The translations under genes were made by a program, and so were the position numbers. Shown here in pieces: positions 55,580-63,857 of a DNA stretch of 64,000 bases. The notes beneath the pieces are model-generated. The model worked only from the letters and a program-made list of their open reading frames with translations. It ran no database searches and was not told the origin of the DNA. Within the stretch, counting starts at the first letter, position 1; each line of letters begins with the position of its first letter. The stretch spans positions 31,124-95,123 of the forward strand of contig CAKOTZ010000006.1 in NCBI GenBank assembly GCA_934120395.1. The letters run 5' to 3'. This DNA comes from an uncultured Clostridia bacterium (GTDB lineage Bacteria > Bacillota > Clostridia > TANB77 > CAG-508).

Positions 55580-55625
55580 ACAATCCTATACATATTGCAT
55601 TTTAAATGTAAATGTATAGGATTGT
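55580..55625. terminator. Strong 14-bp hairpin in the 55400-55705 gap
   Basis: ACAATCCTATACAT pairs perfectly with ATGTATAGGATTGT around an 18-base loop. The rest of this ~300-base gap holds two smaller hairpins (GAATTTGT/ACAAATTC near 55430-55453 and GGGGA/TCCCC) and a short dead frame near 55515-55574, but no supported gene. Confidence 0.6.
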
Positions 55626-55705
55626 AAAATTATTTTATAAAATATACAAACTTTTGTTTACTTATGATTTATAATATGTTATACTTTGAAAAGCGAGGTG
55701 ATGAT

Positions 55706-56191
55706 TTGAATGATGAAATTCACAATAATATCGAAGAGACAGAAATTTTATTAAATAGTATCAATAATTCTGATGCTATTCAGTTTTCAGAATGGACTAA
55801 AGAAAAAGCTAATTTAAGATATAATGGAAAACTTCCTAAATTTCCAATATATAATAATTTTATTTACTGGTGTAATCTTGGAATAAACATTGGAAGTGAG
55901 CAAAATAAATTAAGACCTGTCTTAATATTAAGAACTTCCAAGAATTCCACTATCTGTACTATTCTTCCACTAACAACTAAAAGATTACAAGATGGTTTTT
56001 GGTTTCATATTGATTTAGAAGAAGTTGATTCTACTGTTTTAGTTGAGCAATTAAAGGTTGTTAGTAAAATAAGAATTACAGATCCATATAGAAAAAAAGG
56101 GCAATTAGTTACTATTTCAGAAAATGACTGGAATAAAATTAATTCACAACTTGAAAGTTTATATAGGTTAAGACCACTAAAAAATGAATAA
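55706..56191 (+). CDS. PemK/MazF-like toxin-family protein
   Basis: TTG start at 55706 behind GAGGTG; 161 residues. The N-terminal ~55 residues are a helical extension. The rest resembles the PemK/MazF beta barrel: NFIYWCNLGINIGSEQNKLRPVLILRTSKNSTICTILPLTTKR and VLVEQLKVVSKIRITD. No antitoxin gene is next to it; such solitary long MazF-like proteins are common in Firmicute mobile elements. RNA-cleaving activity is possible but unproven. Confidence 0.72.
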   Translation: MNDEIHNNIEETEILLNSINNSDAIQFSEWTKEKANLRYNGKLPKFPIYNNFIYWCNLGINIGSEQNKLRPVLILRTSKNSTICTILPLTTKRLQDGFWFHIDLEEVDSTVLVEQLKVVSKIRITDPYRKKGQLVTISENDWNKINSQLESLYRLRPLKNE

Positions 56192-56206
56192 AATTCTGAA
56201 TTTTGC

Positions 56207-56317
56207 TTGACTTTCTGCCATGGAATAGTTTATAATTAAATTAATAAAACATTAGTGTCCGTTCTGAAAAGAACGTAATCATTATAATCCGATAGCTCAA
56301 AAGGCTATCGTTTTTTA
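56207..56317 (+). ncRNA. Candidate small RNA with own promoter and terminator
   Basis: TTGACT (56207-56212), 18-base spacer and TATAAT (56231-56236) form a near-consensus promoter. About 55 bases on lies a terminator, CGATAGC / GCTATCG (56290-56310) with six T. The implied ~75-base RNA has a hairpin GTTCT-GAAA-AGAAC after ACATTAGTGTCC. A related module recurs at 56354-56392. No open frame of useful size. Confidence 0.55.
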
Positions 56318-56353
56318 TTGCATATAATCTAAAATTTTTCATATACTACTATT

Positions 56354-56392
56354 ACATTAGTGTCCATAGCTTTTATGCTATGTTAGTCATTA
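56354..56392 (+). repeat. Second copy of the ACATTAGTGTCC hairpin module
   Basis: ACATTAGTGTCC (56354-56365) is followed by CATAGC / GCTATG and TTAGTCATTA. The copy at 56249-56284 has the same flanks with a different stem (GTTCT / AGAAC) and TAATCATTA. The primary sequence of the stem changes while pairing is kept. Confidence 0.55.
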
Positions 56393-56395
56393 GTA

Positions 56396-56430
56396 AAAGG
56401 AGAAAATCTAAGATATTGATTTTCTCCTTT
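56396..56430. terminator. Terminator of the minus-strand TPR/HEPN-like gene
   Basis: AAAGGAGAAAATC pairs with GATTTTCTCCTTT around a 9-base loop. Confidence 0.85.
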
Positions 56431-56450
56431 ATTTGATTAGCTATATATTT

Positions 56451-57992
56451 TTAAAATTTTAATCCTTCATCAATAGGATATGTATTTAATGGGGGGATAA
56501 ATTTATGCTCTTTATTTGCTTCTTCGCACTTTTTTCTCTCTTCAATATTAATACAACATATAAGATTAATAATTAAAGAACGAATAGTTTTTAGTAGAAA
56601 TAATACAATATCATATAATTCTTCAGTTGAAATATAAAAAGCTAACTTATCGTCAAAACTTTTCTGCTTTTCTTTTAAAATCTTTACTTCCCCTATAGTA
56701 AGTATTGTTTTTAGATGTTTGTGTTCTAAAGAGTTTCTTATTTTGCTAATTTCTGTTATTTTCGGATTTGGCGATGTTTTCTTTCCTTCTATAAAGTCCT
56801 TATATATCCAATAGATTCCATATAATCCCCAATTGCTATTTATTTTTTCTTTTATTGGATTATTATATTTATATATAATTTCTCCATTTGCCTTTTTCTT
56901 TGCTATATACCATATACTTTTATAATTCACATCATATTCTTTTATTCCAATTTCAAAATATTCATTTAAGAAAAATGCTACTTTATCTAATATTGAATAC
57001 AAACTTCTAAAAGTCATTCTCATTTTATAGTTATAAATAGAATATGTTGCAAAATCAAAGGCATCTACTAAATGATTTTCTTTATCAGAAAAGTGTTCTG
57101 TTTCTCTAGGTTGAATTGATTCATAAAAAAGATATCTTGAGGATATAAATTCCTGCTTTATTTCATTCATTAGACCAAAAAATCGCATTTTTTGATCATC
57201 TTTTACATTCATAATCATATTGGGCAAATGCATTATGTCTCTCCATACAACATTATTAGTTAAAATATCATTTAAAGGATTTAAGAATAAGCTATTTCGT
57301 GCACACCATTGCCTATAGTTTCTTTCTTCTTTATCTAAAACAGGAAAATCATCAAAAGTCAAACTATTATTCAAAAATTCCTTTGCATATACTTGTTCTA
57401 TTTGAGTACAATATTTAGTAAAGTCCTTTTCAGCATAGTCAAATAAATTCCTTTTATCTTGGAATGATTTTTTTAAATATCTATATGCTTCATGATCTAA
57501 TATAACTTGATGTGAATTATCATATATAATTCTAGAATATAAAAATATTGCTATACCAAGATTACCATTAGCCATAGCAAAATTAGGATATATATCTAAA
57601 GCTTTCTTATAGTATTCTATTCCTTCATTTCTTCTATTTACTTCATCAAACAAATTTCCTAAATTAGTATATACTTTTATTGATATTTCCCTAGGAATAT
57701 CATTTTCTTCAATCATATCAACAGCTTTTCTTAAATAGAAAAATGATTGCTCTAAATTATACTCAATTTCTTCAACAGAGAGTCTATTTGTCCCAATTTG
57801 AATATAATCGCCATGAGCAGTTCCTATCGAGTAATATAAATTACATTTTGATATTTCATCTAATTTTGAATTTAATAATTTTAATGCAGATTCAAAATTA
57901 TTTTTAATCTTATCCAAATTTTTTTCATCAAAAGCATTATCAAATTCTTTACATATTTTTTGTACTCTTTCATCTATAATAAATTTCTTCAT
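56451..57992 (-). CDS. TPR-containing LA2681/HEPN-like protein
   Basis: 513 residues. The N-terminal half has TPR-like helices (EISIKVYTNLGNLFDEVNRRNEGIEYYKKALDIYPNFAMANGNLGIAIFL is a clear TPR pair near residue 110-160). The C-terminal half (EIGIKEYDVNYKSIWYIAKKK ... ITEISKIRNSLEHKHLKTILTIGEV) resembles the LA2681-type HEPN domain; RNSLEHKH fits the Rx4-6H RNase-type signature. Such proteins occur in accessory and defence regions. A defence or stress role is inferred only. The gene ends in a strong terminator. Confidence 0.72.
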   Translation of the reverse strand: MKKFIIDERVQKICKEFDNAFDEKNLDKIKNNFESALKLLNSKLDEISKCNLYYSIGTAHGDYIQIGTNRLSVEEIEYNLEQSFFYLRKAVDMIEENDIPREISIKVYTNLGNLFDEVNRRNEGIEYYKKALDIYPNFAMANGNLGIAIFLYSRIIYDNSHQVILDHEAYRYLKKSFQDKRNLFDYAEKDFTKYCTQIEQVYAKEFLNNSLTFDDFPVLDKEERNYRQWCARNSLFLNPLNDILTNNVVWRDIMHLPNMIMNVKDDQKMRFFGLMNEIKQEFISSRYLFYESIQPRETEHFSDKENHLVDAFDFATYSIYNYKMRMTFRSLYSILDKVAFFLNEYFEIGIKEYDVNYKSIWYIAKKKANGEIIYKYNNPIKEKINSNWGLYGIYWIYKDFIEGKKTSPNPKITEISKIRNSLEHKHLKTILTIGEVKILKEKQKSFDDKLAFYISTEELYDIVLFLLKTIRSLIINLICCINIEERKKCEEANKEHKFIPPLNTYPIDEGLKF

Positions 57993-58020
57993 TTCAATTC
58001 CACCACTATAAATAATATAC

Positions 58021-58867
58021 TTAGTTTAATTTTAATTTGTATAGTCCTTGTATTCTAGGACTTTTTCTATAAGTATCAAAATCTGACACATACTTCCATC
58101 CAAATTTCTCATATAGTCCCTGATGTTTGGTATACAAATATATTTCATTAAAATCTAAATTTTTCTTTGCATTTTCTTTTACTGTTTCCATCATTTTTCT
58201 ACAAAGTCCTTTATTTCTATACGCCTCATCTATATATACATTTGCAAGCCAAGGGTATATATCTGGTCTAATGCTTATATCTTCATAGGCAAACAGATAC
58301 ATTCCAACTATCTTAATATCTACAAATATACCATAAGTTTGTGGTAATCTGTTTTCTTGCAGACTATGCTTCATAAAACATTTAACCTCTCCAAATACAT
58401 ATCCATCTTCTTTTCCCCACCAATTATACATCCATTTTGTAATTATATCCAAAGTATCATTATCTATTTTGGTAATTTGTTTAATTTCTATATTATTCAT
58501 TATCTTTTCCTCTAAATCTTTTCTCATAAATATATCCCCTATTTCACTTGATGTATTACCACATTTATCAGGTTCGCCATTATTAATCACTTTTTCATAT
58601 ACTTTCTCACAGCCACAAGCTTCATAGAATTTAAAATTACATGATTCATCTGTTAGTATTTGAATATTTTTCATATTATCATTTTTAGCATATTCAAATA
58701 CTTGTGAAAGCATTTTCTTTTTTAATGACCATTTTTTCTGTTTCTTCAAGTATTTCAAACAAATAAATCCAAGCACAAACTTTCCCTTTAGAATGCGAAT
58801 GTGTTTTCCATAAATCCCATTCATCATAAAGCATCTCTACTGATTGTTTCATTTCTACTAAATTCAT
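58021..58867 (-). pseudogene. Double GNAT acetyltransferase gene with ordinary frameshift
   Basis: ATG at 58867 starts MNLVEMKQSVEMLYDEWDLWKTHSHSKGKVCAW, which breaks at a run of six A (58732-58737, read on the minus strand) and continues one frame over with WSLKKKMLSQVFEYAKNDNMKNIQILTDE. A second GNAT domain follows (YIDEAYRNKGLCRKMMETVKENA, YEKFGWKYVSDFDTY). This is the only broken full-length gene here whose break is not at CGG. It is typical homopolymer decay, and it lies in the accessory island, so it is a useful contrast to the CGG sites. The second domain may still be made from an internal start. Confidence 0.75.
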
Positions 58868-58889
58868 TTCAATAAACCTCTTTTAATTT

Positions 58890-59819
58890 CTATATTCCAT
58901 TTAACCACTCTACATATTCTTCATATGTAACCTTACCTTTATCAAATTTATCACGCATTTTTCGATTATCTTCTTTAAAATTCTCAAACTCTTTTTCATA
59001 TTGCAAATTCACTGGATTTCTTCTTGTTCTCAATAATAGCTTTTGATAAACATTTCTATAAGTTCTCAAATCATCATCATTATTAATCATCTTTTGTTTT
59101 ACCTTGAAAGAAGAGCCGATTTCTTTGCAAGTTCTGCTATCTTCATAAATATTGTTGCAATACAATTCGTCAGTTCTTTTCTCTGGAACAAAGTATTTTC
59201 CACAGTTTTTACACTTTTTAATTTCAAACTTGTCCATACAAACGATTTCTTGAAGTTCGATAATTAATAATTGGCATATATCATTACTTTCAAAAGTATA
59301 TGGTATTGGTAAAATTCTATCTTTATTCACTTTAGCAATTTCTATTGCTTGATTTTCATCAATAATATTTAATGGTGTATTTAATCTTGATAAATCTCCA
59401 AGTGTGATATTTAATTTATCATTTTCAAAATAGGATAATCTTTTACTACTATTCTTACTCATAGTTAAAACATAAAATCTTTGTAATGGTGTTAAATCTT
59501 TTATTTCTTTTAATTGATTAATATTAAATAAGTAATTTACATCAGAAATAAAATTTTCCTTTATGCTTTCTAATTTATCTCCAGATTTTTCTACTAATTC
59601 ATTTATTAACTTTTCATACTCATTTGCAGTATAGGTATTTTTAAATTCCATTTTTGTTATTTCTGCAAATAAAGTTAAACTATAGTCTTGTATGAAATTT
59701 TTAATACTCTCAATAACTCTAAAATCACAATTTAAGAAGTTACAAAGCAAAGTACCTATACGATTATCTTTTTGCACTAAAATAGCTTCAAAATCATTCC
59801 TAGCCTTTTTGTAGTTCAT
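58890..59819 (-). CDS. DUF6076-like zinc-finger protein
   Basis: 309 residues, predominantly helical, with a C-terminal zinc-binding cluster CKNCGKYFVPEKRTDELYCN...SRTCKEIGSSFK like that of the DUF6076 family frequent in gut Firmicutes, and a short charged tail. It lies next to the integrase remnant and is probably cargo of an integrated element. Molecular function unknown; nucleic-acid binding is plausible from the Cys cluster. Confidence 0.7.
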   Translation of the reverse strand: MNYKKARNDFEAILVQKDNRIGTLLCNFLNCDFRVIESIKNFIQDYSLTLFAEITKMEFKNTYTANEYEKLINELVEKSGDKLESIKENFISDVNYLFNINQLKEIKDLTPLQRFYVLTMSKNSSKRLSYFENDKLNITLGDLSRLNTPLNIIDENQAIEIAKVNKDRILPIPYTFESNDICQLLIIELQEIVCMDKFEIKKCKNCGKYFVPEKRTDELYCNNIYEDSRTCKEIGSSFKVKQKMINNDDDLRTYRNVYQKLLLRTRRNPVNLQYEKEFENFKEDNRKMRDKFDKGKVTYEEYVEWLNGI

Positions 59820-59849
59820 ATAAGTAAGATATTCTTTTCTTAAATTTCT

Positions 59850-60182
59850 ATCTACATAAAATTATTTAAAGATAGTTATTTGAATATAGATAATTATGTA
59901 TGTGTTAATGAAGATGGCTCACTTATAAAACCAGATTATCTAACACATAAGTTTCATGAAATTATTGTAAATAACAAATTAAAACCAATAAGGTTACATG
60001 ATTTTAAGCACAGTTGTGCATCACTTCTTCTAAAAAATGCAGTTCATATGAAAGATATTCAAGTATGGCTTGGGTATTCTAGTTTTAATACTACTGTTAA
60101 TTTATATGCTCATGTAGATAAAACAGCAAGTGAAAATTCAGCAAAAGTAATTGGAAATGTTCTAAGCATAGCAACTGCATAA
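59850..60182 (+). pseudogene. C-terminal remnant of a tyrosine recombinase/integrase
   Basis: The open frame holds only the last ~100 residues of a phage-type integrase: NEDGSLIKPDYLTHKF, RLHDFKHSCASLLL, DIQVWLGYSSFNTTVNLYAHVD. The catalytic Tyr-bearing LYAHVD remains. HxxR reads HDFK and the WLGH motif reads WLGY, so two catalytic positions are altered, and the N-terminal arm and core domains are missing. It sits 150 bases from tRNA-Leu, a usual integration site, and marks the right end of a decayed island. Confidence 0.85.
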
Positions 60183-60186
60183 AACA

Positions 60187-60222
60187 AAAAAGTTATTATC
60201 TACCCTGAATAGATAATAACAT
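60187..60222 (-). terminator. Terminator of tRNA-Leu (minus strand)
   Basis: GTTATTATCT / AGATAATAAC 10-bp stem. On the minus strand it is followed by a T-run (CTTTTTTG). Confidence 0.75.
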
Positions 60223-60331
60223 ACATATTAAAATGAAAATTAGATATTTTTGTATACAAATTGTATACTGATAGTATTTTTAAATAAAAAAATAGACTTA
60301 TCAAAAACTCTAAAAGTATTGATAAATCTTG

Positions 60332-60421
60332 TGGTGCAGATGGCCGGAATCGAACCGGCACGGGAGTTTAAGTCCCGCAGGATTTTAAGTCCTGTGCGTC
60401 TGCCAGTTTCGCCACATCTGC
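60332..60421 (-). tRNA. tRNA-Leu (UAA), CCA encoded
   Basis: Minus strand: acceptor GCAGATG / CATCTGC, anticodon loop ACTTAAAA with TAA, long class II variable arm GCGGGACTTAAACTCCCGT, T arm GCCGGTTCGATTCCGGC, encoded CCA. Confidence 0.95.
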
Positions 60422-60582
60422 ATAACTTTAACTGACAATTGATATTATAATACGCTTAAGTAATTTTTGTCAATACTTTTGTAAAAAAAATTTATTTTTC
60501 CATTAATTATTTTAAATTAATAGACATTAACATATATTTTTGTTATGATTTGAAAAAATGTAACAAGAAGAAGGGAAAATAT

Positions 60583-62187
60583 ATGTCAAATAAAAAAACA
60601 ATACTGCATATTATCGTTGGATTTTTGCTGTATTTAATTAGCTTTATATGTTTGAAAAACAACAATATAGGTAGTTATATATTTGTAGGGATTGGAATTA
60701 TAATATGTGGATATTATATATTTAAAAATCAAAAACAGGTTTTAAAACATTGCAAATTAGGAATATGCTTAGCAATTTTGGCTTGTATACTGTCACCACA
60801 TCATTATTGGAGTGAAAATCAAGTACAGTGGTTAGAAATTGGGAAAACACTTATAGTGGCAGTAATAAGCTTTATTTATAGTATATGTTTCATAGATTTA
60901 CTTGAAAATAATAGAGAGAGCTGTAAACATGGGTATAACAAGTGGTTTAGTATAATTTTTTATTTACTTCCGTTATTTGTTATTGGAACCGAATGGATTG
61001 CTTCGTATCCAGCAAAATTATCTACAGATTCCTTTGTACAACTAGAGCAAATTCAACAAAATCAGTATTCAGATGTACATCCAGCAGCACATACATTATT
61101 TTGCAAAGCCCTAATGCAAATATATAACAGCCCAGCAATTGTAATTTTTACACAAATATTGTGCTTAAGTTTGATTACTGGCTATAGTTTTCAATATTTT
61201 TACAAAAAGGGAATATCAAAAAATATTTTACTTCCAATTCTAATAATATGGTCTTGTCTGGGTCCAATTAGAATAGTAACTTGCTATTTTTGGAAAGATG
61301 TATTTTTTGCAATTGCTTTATTATTACTAACTCTTGAATTTGTGAAAATAATAGATAAAAAAGAGAAAACAAACATACTAGATTTAATTTTGGCAGGAAT
61401 AGCTTTAATAGCAATTACTTTATTTCGACATAATGGAATAATAGTGTTTATATTTGCTTTAATAGCATTTATATATTTTGCTTGCAAATATCATAAAAAG
61501 ATGCTTGTGCCAATTTCTATTTCATTAATAGGAATTGTTATAGTAAAAACATTGGTATATAGCTGTTTTGCTGTTACACCAAACAATAATGGAACTAAAT
61601 ATGCGTTACCAGCAAAAGCAATTATAAGTGTTGTTTATTATGATGGAAATTATACTCAAGAGGAACTAAAAAAAATTGAACAATTAATGTCAAAAGAACA
61701 AATAAAGTTGCGTTATGATGCAGAAATTGGGCAAAGTTTGTTATGGATAAAACCTTCTTTTGGAGATAGTTTAGAAGGTAAAGAAAAAATAATTATAGAG
61801 CTATTTATAGAATTATTTCCTAAAAATGTAGGAATAATGGTAAAGGATATTATGAGTTCAACTTATTTAATGACGAAATTTCAATATGATGATAAGAATA
61901 AATTTGTAAATCCTAATATAGTAACATCAATGCCACGATTAGTTGGAGATAATTACTGGGTTAATCATAATATGCCATATATGTTCTTATTAATTATTTG
62001 TATGATTATTTTAATAAAACATAAAAAGTTTGAAAGCCTAATTCCGTTTGTACCAATGCTGGCAAACGTATTATCAATCGTAATTTCTAATATTAGCTAC
62101 GAATCTCGTTATGCATATCCAACAATAGTATGTACAGCAGTTTTGATTGTTCATACTTTATATAGCATACAGAAAGAAAAAGAATAA
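60583..62187 (+). CDS. Polytopic membrane protein, DUF6020-like
   Basis: Start at ATG 60583 behind GAAGGG; about 534 residues with around a dozen hydrophobic helices. The outer loop after helix five has EWIASYPAKLSTDSFVQLEQIQQNQYSDVHPAAHTLFCKAL. The later WKDVFFAIALLLLT and LFRHNGIIVFIFALIAF segments are typical of the DUF6020 group of GT-C-like membrane proteins. Probably an envelope glycosyltransferase relative; substrate unknown. It does not contain CGG. A terminator follows. Confidence 0.75.
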   Translation: MSNKKTILHIIVGFLLYLISFICLKNNNIGSYIFVGIGIIICGYYIFKNQKQVLKHCKLGICLAILACILSPHHYWSENQVQWLEIGKTLIVAVISFIYSICFIDLLENNRESCKHGYNKWFSIIFYLLPLFVIGTEWIASYPAKLSTDSFVQLEQIQQNQYSDVHPAAHTLFCKALMQIYNSPAIVIFTQILCLSLITGYSFQYFYKKGISKNILLPILIIWSCLGPIRIVTCYFWKDVFFAIALLLLTLEFVKIIDKKEKTNILDLILAGIALIAITLFRHNGIIVFIFALIAFIYFACKYHKKMLVPISISLIGIVIVKTLVYSCFAVTPNNNGTKYALPAKAIISVVYYDGNYTQEELKKIEQLMSKEQIKLRYDAEIGQSLLWIKPSFGDSLEGKEKIIIELFIELFPKNVGIMVKDIMSSTYLMTKFQYDDKNKFVNPNIVTSMPRLVGDNYWVNHNMPYMFLLIICMIILIKHKKFESLIPFVPMLANVLSIVISNISYESRYAYPTIVCTAVLIVHTLYSIQKEKE

Positions 62188-62192
62188 AAATT

Positions 62193-62234
62193 CACCCCAA
62201 AGTATTTAAAAATAAATGCCTTGGGGATATTTTT
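62193..62234. terminator. Convergent bidirectional terminator
   Basis: CCCCAA / TTGGGG with inner A/T pairing, between convergent genes, T-runs on both sides. Confidence 0.85.
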
Positions 62235-62695
62235 TAATCATCTTGAGAAATAACAAGTGACATTTTTTTAGATTCAGTAGAATAGCTAGTTCTAAGCAAT
62301 AAACCATTTGCATTTTTTGCTGAATATAAAATAGTATTTGTAGAAGATGTAGATTGAACAATGTTGTTAAAACCATTTTGTTGAGTTTTGGCAATATAAC
62401 TTTGGTAATCTGCAAGTTCCAAATTTAAAACATTAACAGAAATACCTTGAGGTGTTTCTACAACATTTCCTACTGTGCCAACTTCAATTTTAGGAAGAGA
62501 AGACATTAGGTTACATGTTGGCCACTGACCTTCTGAAAGTGTTGCATTGGCACTAATACCAGGATTAACAGTGGTATTATCAGAATTTTCTAATACATTA
62601 GAATTATTTGCACGAGCAACAAAATAAATGGCAACACCTAAAACAACTAATACAGCTATTGTAACAGGCAAAGCAAGCATTAAATTTTTTTTCAA
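62234..62695 (-). CDS. Membrane-anchored small surface protein
   Basis: 153 residues: one N-terminal transmembrane helix (residues ~7-28, LALPVTIAVLVVLGVAIYFVA), a Ser/Asn/Thr-rich linker, and a small alpha/beta outer domain (WPTCNLMSSLPKIEVGTVGNVVETPQGISVNVLNLELADYQSYIAKTQQNGFN ... LLLRTSYSTESKKMSLVISQD). Strong AGGAGG site upstream on the minus strand. No family recognised; conserved-looking extracellular domain of unknown role. Confidence 0.7.
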   Translation of the reverse strand: MKKNLMLALPVTIAVLVVLGVAIYFVARANNSNVLENSDNTTVNPGISANATLSEGQWPTCNLMSSLPKIEVGTVGNVVETPQGISVNVLNLELADYQSYIAKTQQNGFNNIVQSTSSTNTILYSAKNANGLLLRTSYSTESKKMSLVISQDD

Positions 62696-62844
62696 AATAG
62701 GTTCCTCCTTTGTAATGTAAATGATAAGTTCATATTAACATGCTAATAAAAAATTTTCAATAAAATCTTGTAAATTTCCGCTTGCAATTTAAACTATGTT
62801 GATGTTTAATATAGTAAGAATACAAATGAAGGGAATGTTTTTAC

Positions 62845-63787
62845 ATGAAAATGAAGGGGAAAAAGGCAATTACATTGATAGCATTAATAATTATAATAAT
62901 TATTTCGCTTATATTAGTAGGAGTATGTATATCAATAGTATTACGGGAAAAACGGTTTAATAAACAAGCCAAAGTCAAGTGTGGACAAGTATCAAAAAAG
63001 CTATGTGAATGAGCAGAAACTAAACAAAATAGAAGAGGATTTGGATGAAAAAGATGAAGTCCTTGGTCCATCAATAAATAATACAGAATCATATGTGGGA
63101 AAATATGCAGATGTAGACGGAGATGGAGAAGTAGATGGAATAATATATGCAGATTTAGCAGTTGGGGGAAGCGGAACATGGAATCTATCAGGAGATTCAA
63201 GATATAATAGTTATGGAACATATACAATTCCAAAAGTAACAACAGGATTAAAAGAGTATTGTGTAAGTGAAAAGAAATACACAAATGCAATAAATGGAGA
63301 GCAAGAAGTAATAAAAGCAAAACCAACAGGTGGAACATCAAGATTTTATGTAATGGCGTTAACAGATATAGATGGAAAACCAAATGGAACGCAATATTAT
63401 TGGTACAAAGCAGCATATGGCAACATGAATGATTATGCAAGTACAACATCAGTAGATTTTGGAAAAGGAGCAAGCAATACAACAACTATGCTAGCAAAAT
63501 GGAATGCAAAAGGTTATGGAGCACAAGATACTAGAGATTTATGGGGACAAATACAAGAAAAAGCAAATAAAGGATGGTATGTGCCATCAAAAGCAGAATG
63601 GGCAGCATTTGGAGCTAATTTGGGCATAAACAAATCAAATTATCCTGGTAAGGGACTTAGCAGGTACTATTGGTCGTCGTCGCAGTATGATACTTACTAC
63701 GCGTGGTACGCTAACTTCAGCAATGACTATGTGTACGGCAACAACGTCAACTTCAACAACTATGTGCGCTTGGGCACGACTTTCTAA
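62845..63787 (+). CDS. Pilin-anchored lectin-like candidate DGR target 3 (requires +1 shift at CGG 62944)
   Basis: 313 residues after skipping C62944. Leader MKMKGKKAITLIALIIIIIISLILVGVCISIVLGKNGLINKPKSSVDKYQKSY parallels the two DGR targets. In frame zero it breaks as VLREKRFNKQ and stops at 63009-63011. The soluble part has a Ca-loop-like DVDGDGEVDG and a DGR-type C-type-lectin end: GWYVPSKAEWAAFGANLGI, YYWSSSQYDTYYAWYANFSNDYVYGNNVNFNNYVRLGTTF. The last ~130 bases are abruptly GC-richer and rich in AAC, TAC and TTC codons, as in a variable repeat. They do not match the local template repeat, so a template elsewhere is implied. Followed by a terminator and repeat copy C. Confidence 0.82.
62944..62946 (+). 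other. CGG +1 recoding site 10 (TTA-C-GGG), in the pilin leader
   Basis: Frame zero TTA CGG GAA AAA CGG TTT; skipping C62944 gives TTA GGG AAA AAC GGT TTA ATA AAC, i.e. L-G-K-N-G-L-I-N, matching LGENGLIN and LGDNGLIK of the two paralogues. Confidence 0.88.
63660..63784 (+). other. Variable-repeat-like segment VR3
   Basis: C-terminal end of target 3 with a sharp change to GC-ending codons (TCGTCGTCG, GGCAACAACGTCAAC) and clustered Asn, Tyr and Ser codons. It is unlike the TR at 18705, so it is only a candidate variable repeat. Confidence 0.5.
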
Positions 63788-63793
63788 TTTTGT

Positions 63794-63844
63794 AAAAATG
63801 TAGGAAAATGGCAAACAAAAATGTTGTTTTTCCTACATTTTTTT
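63794..63844. terminator. Terminator of target 3
   Basis: AAAAATGTAGGAAAA pairs with TTTTCCTACATTTTT around an A/G-rich loop, followed by T. Confidence 0.88.
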
Positions 63845-63857
63845 GTTAACTGCCATA

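Noticed and set aside
58732..58737. GNAT gene break as another recoding site
   Set aside because: The break is in a run of A with no CGG nearby and lies in an accessory island, so it is treated as ordinary gene decay.
53400..60332. Direct repeat of the tRNA-Leu 3' end as a left attachment site
   Set aside because: I could not find a copy of the tRNA-Leu end near 53.3-53.5 kb by eye, so no attachment site is claimed.
2825..62946. Random sequencing or assembly errors as the cause of the broken genes
   Set aside because: Random indels should occur mostly in A/T runs in such AT-rich DNA. Here ten of eleven localised breaks are one extra C directly before GG at a codon boundary, on both strands. 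A systematic artefact cannot be fully excluded without reads, but no common error mode known to me gives this pattern.
2825..62946. Classical slippery-site programmed frameshifting (prfB- or dnaX-like)
   Set aside because: The codon before CGG differs at all ten sites, P-site re-pairing is not supported, and no shared Shine-Dalgarno-like stimulator or downstream pseudoknot sequence is visible.
63660..63784. VR3 as a target of the template at 18705
   Set aside because: The sequences do not align outside general codon style, so the local template cannot have produced it.
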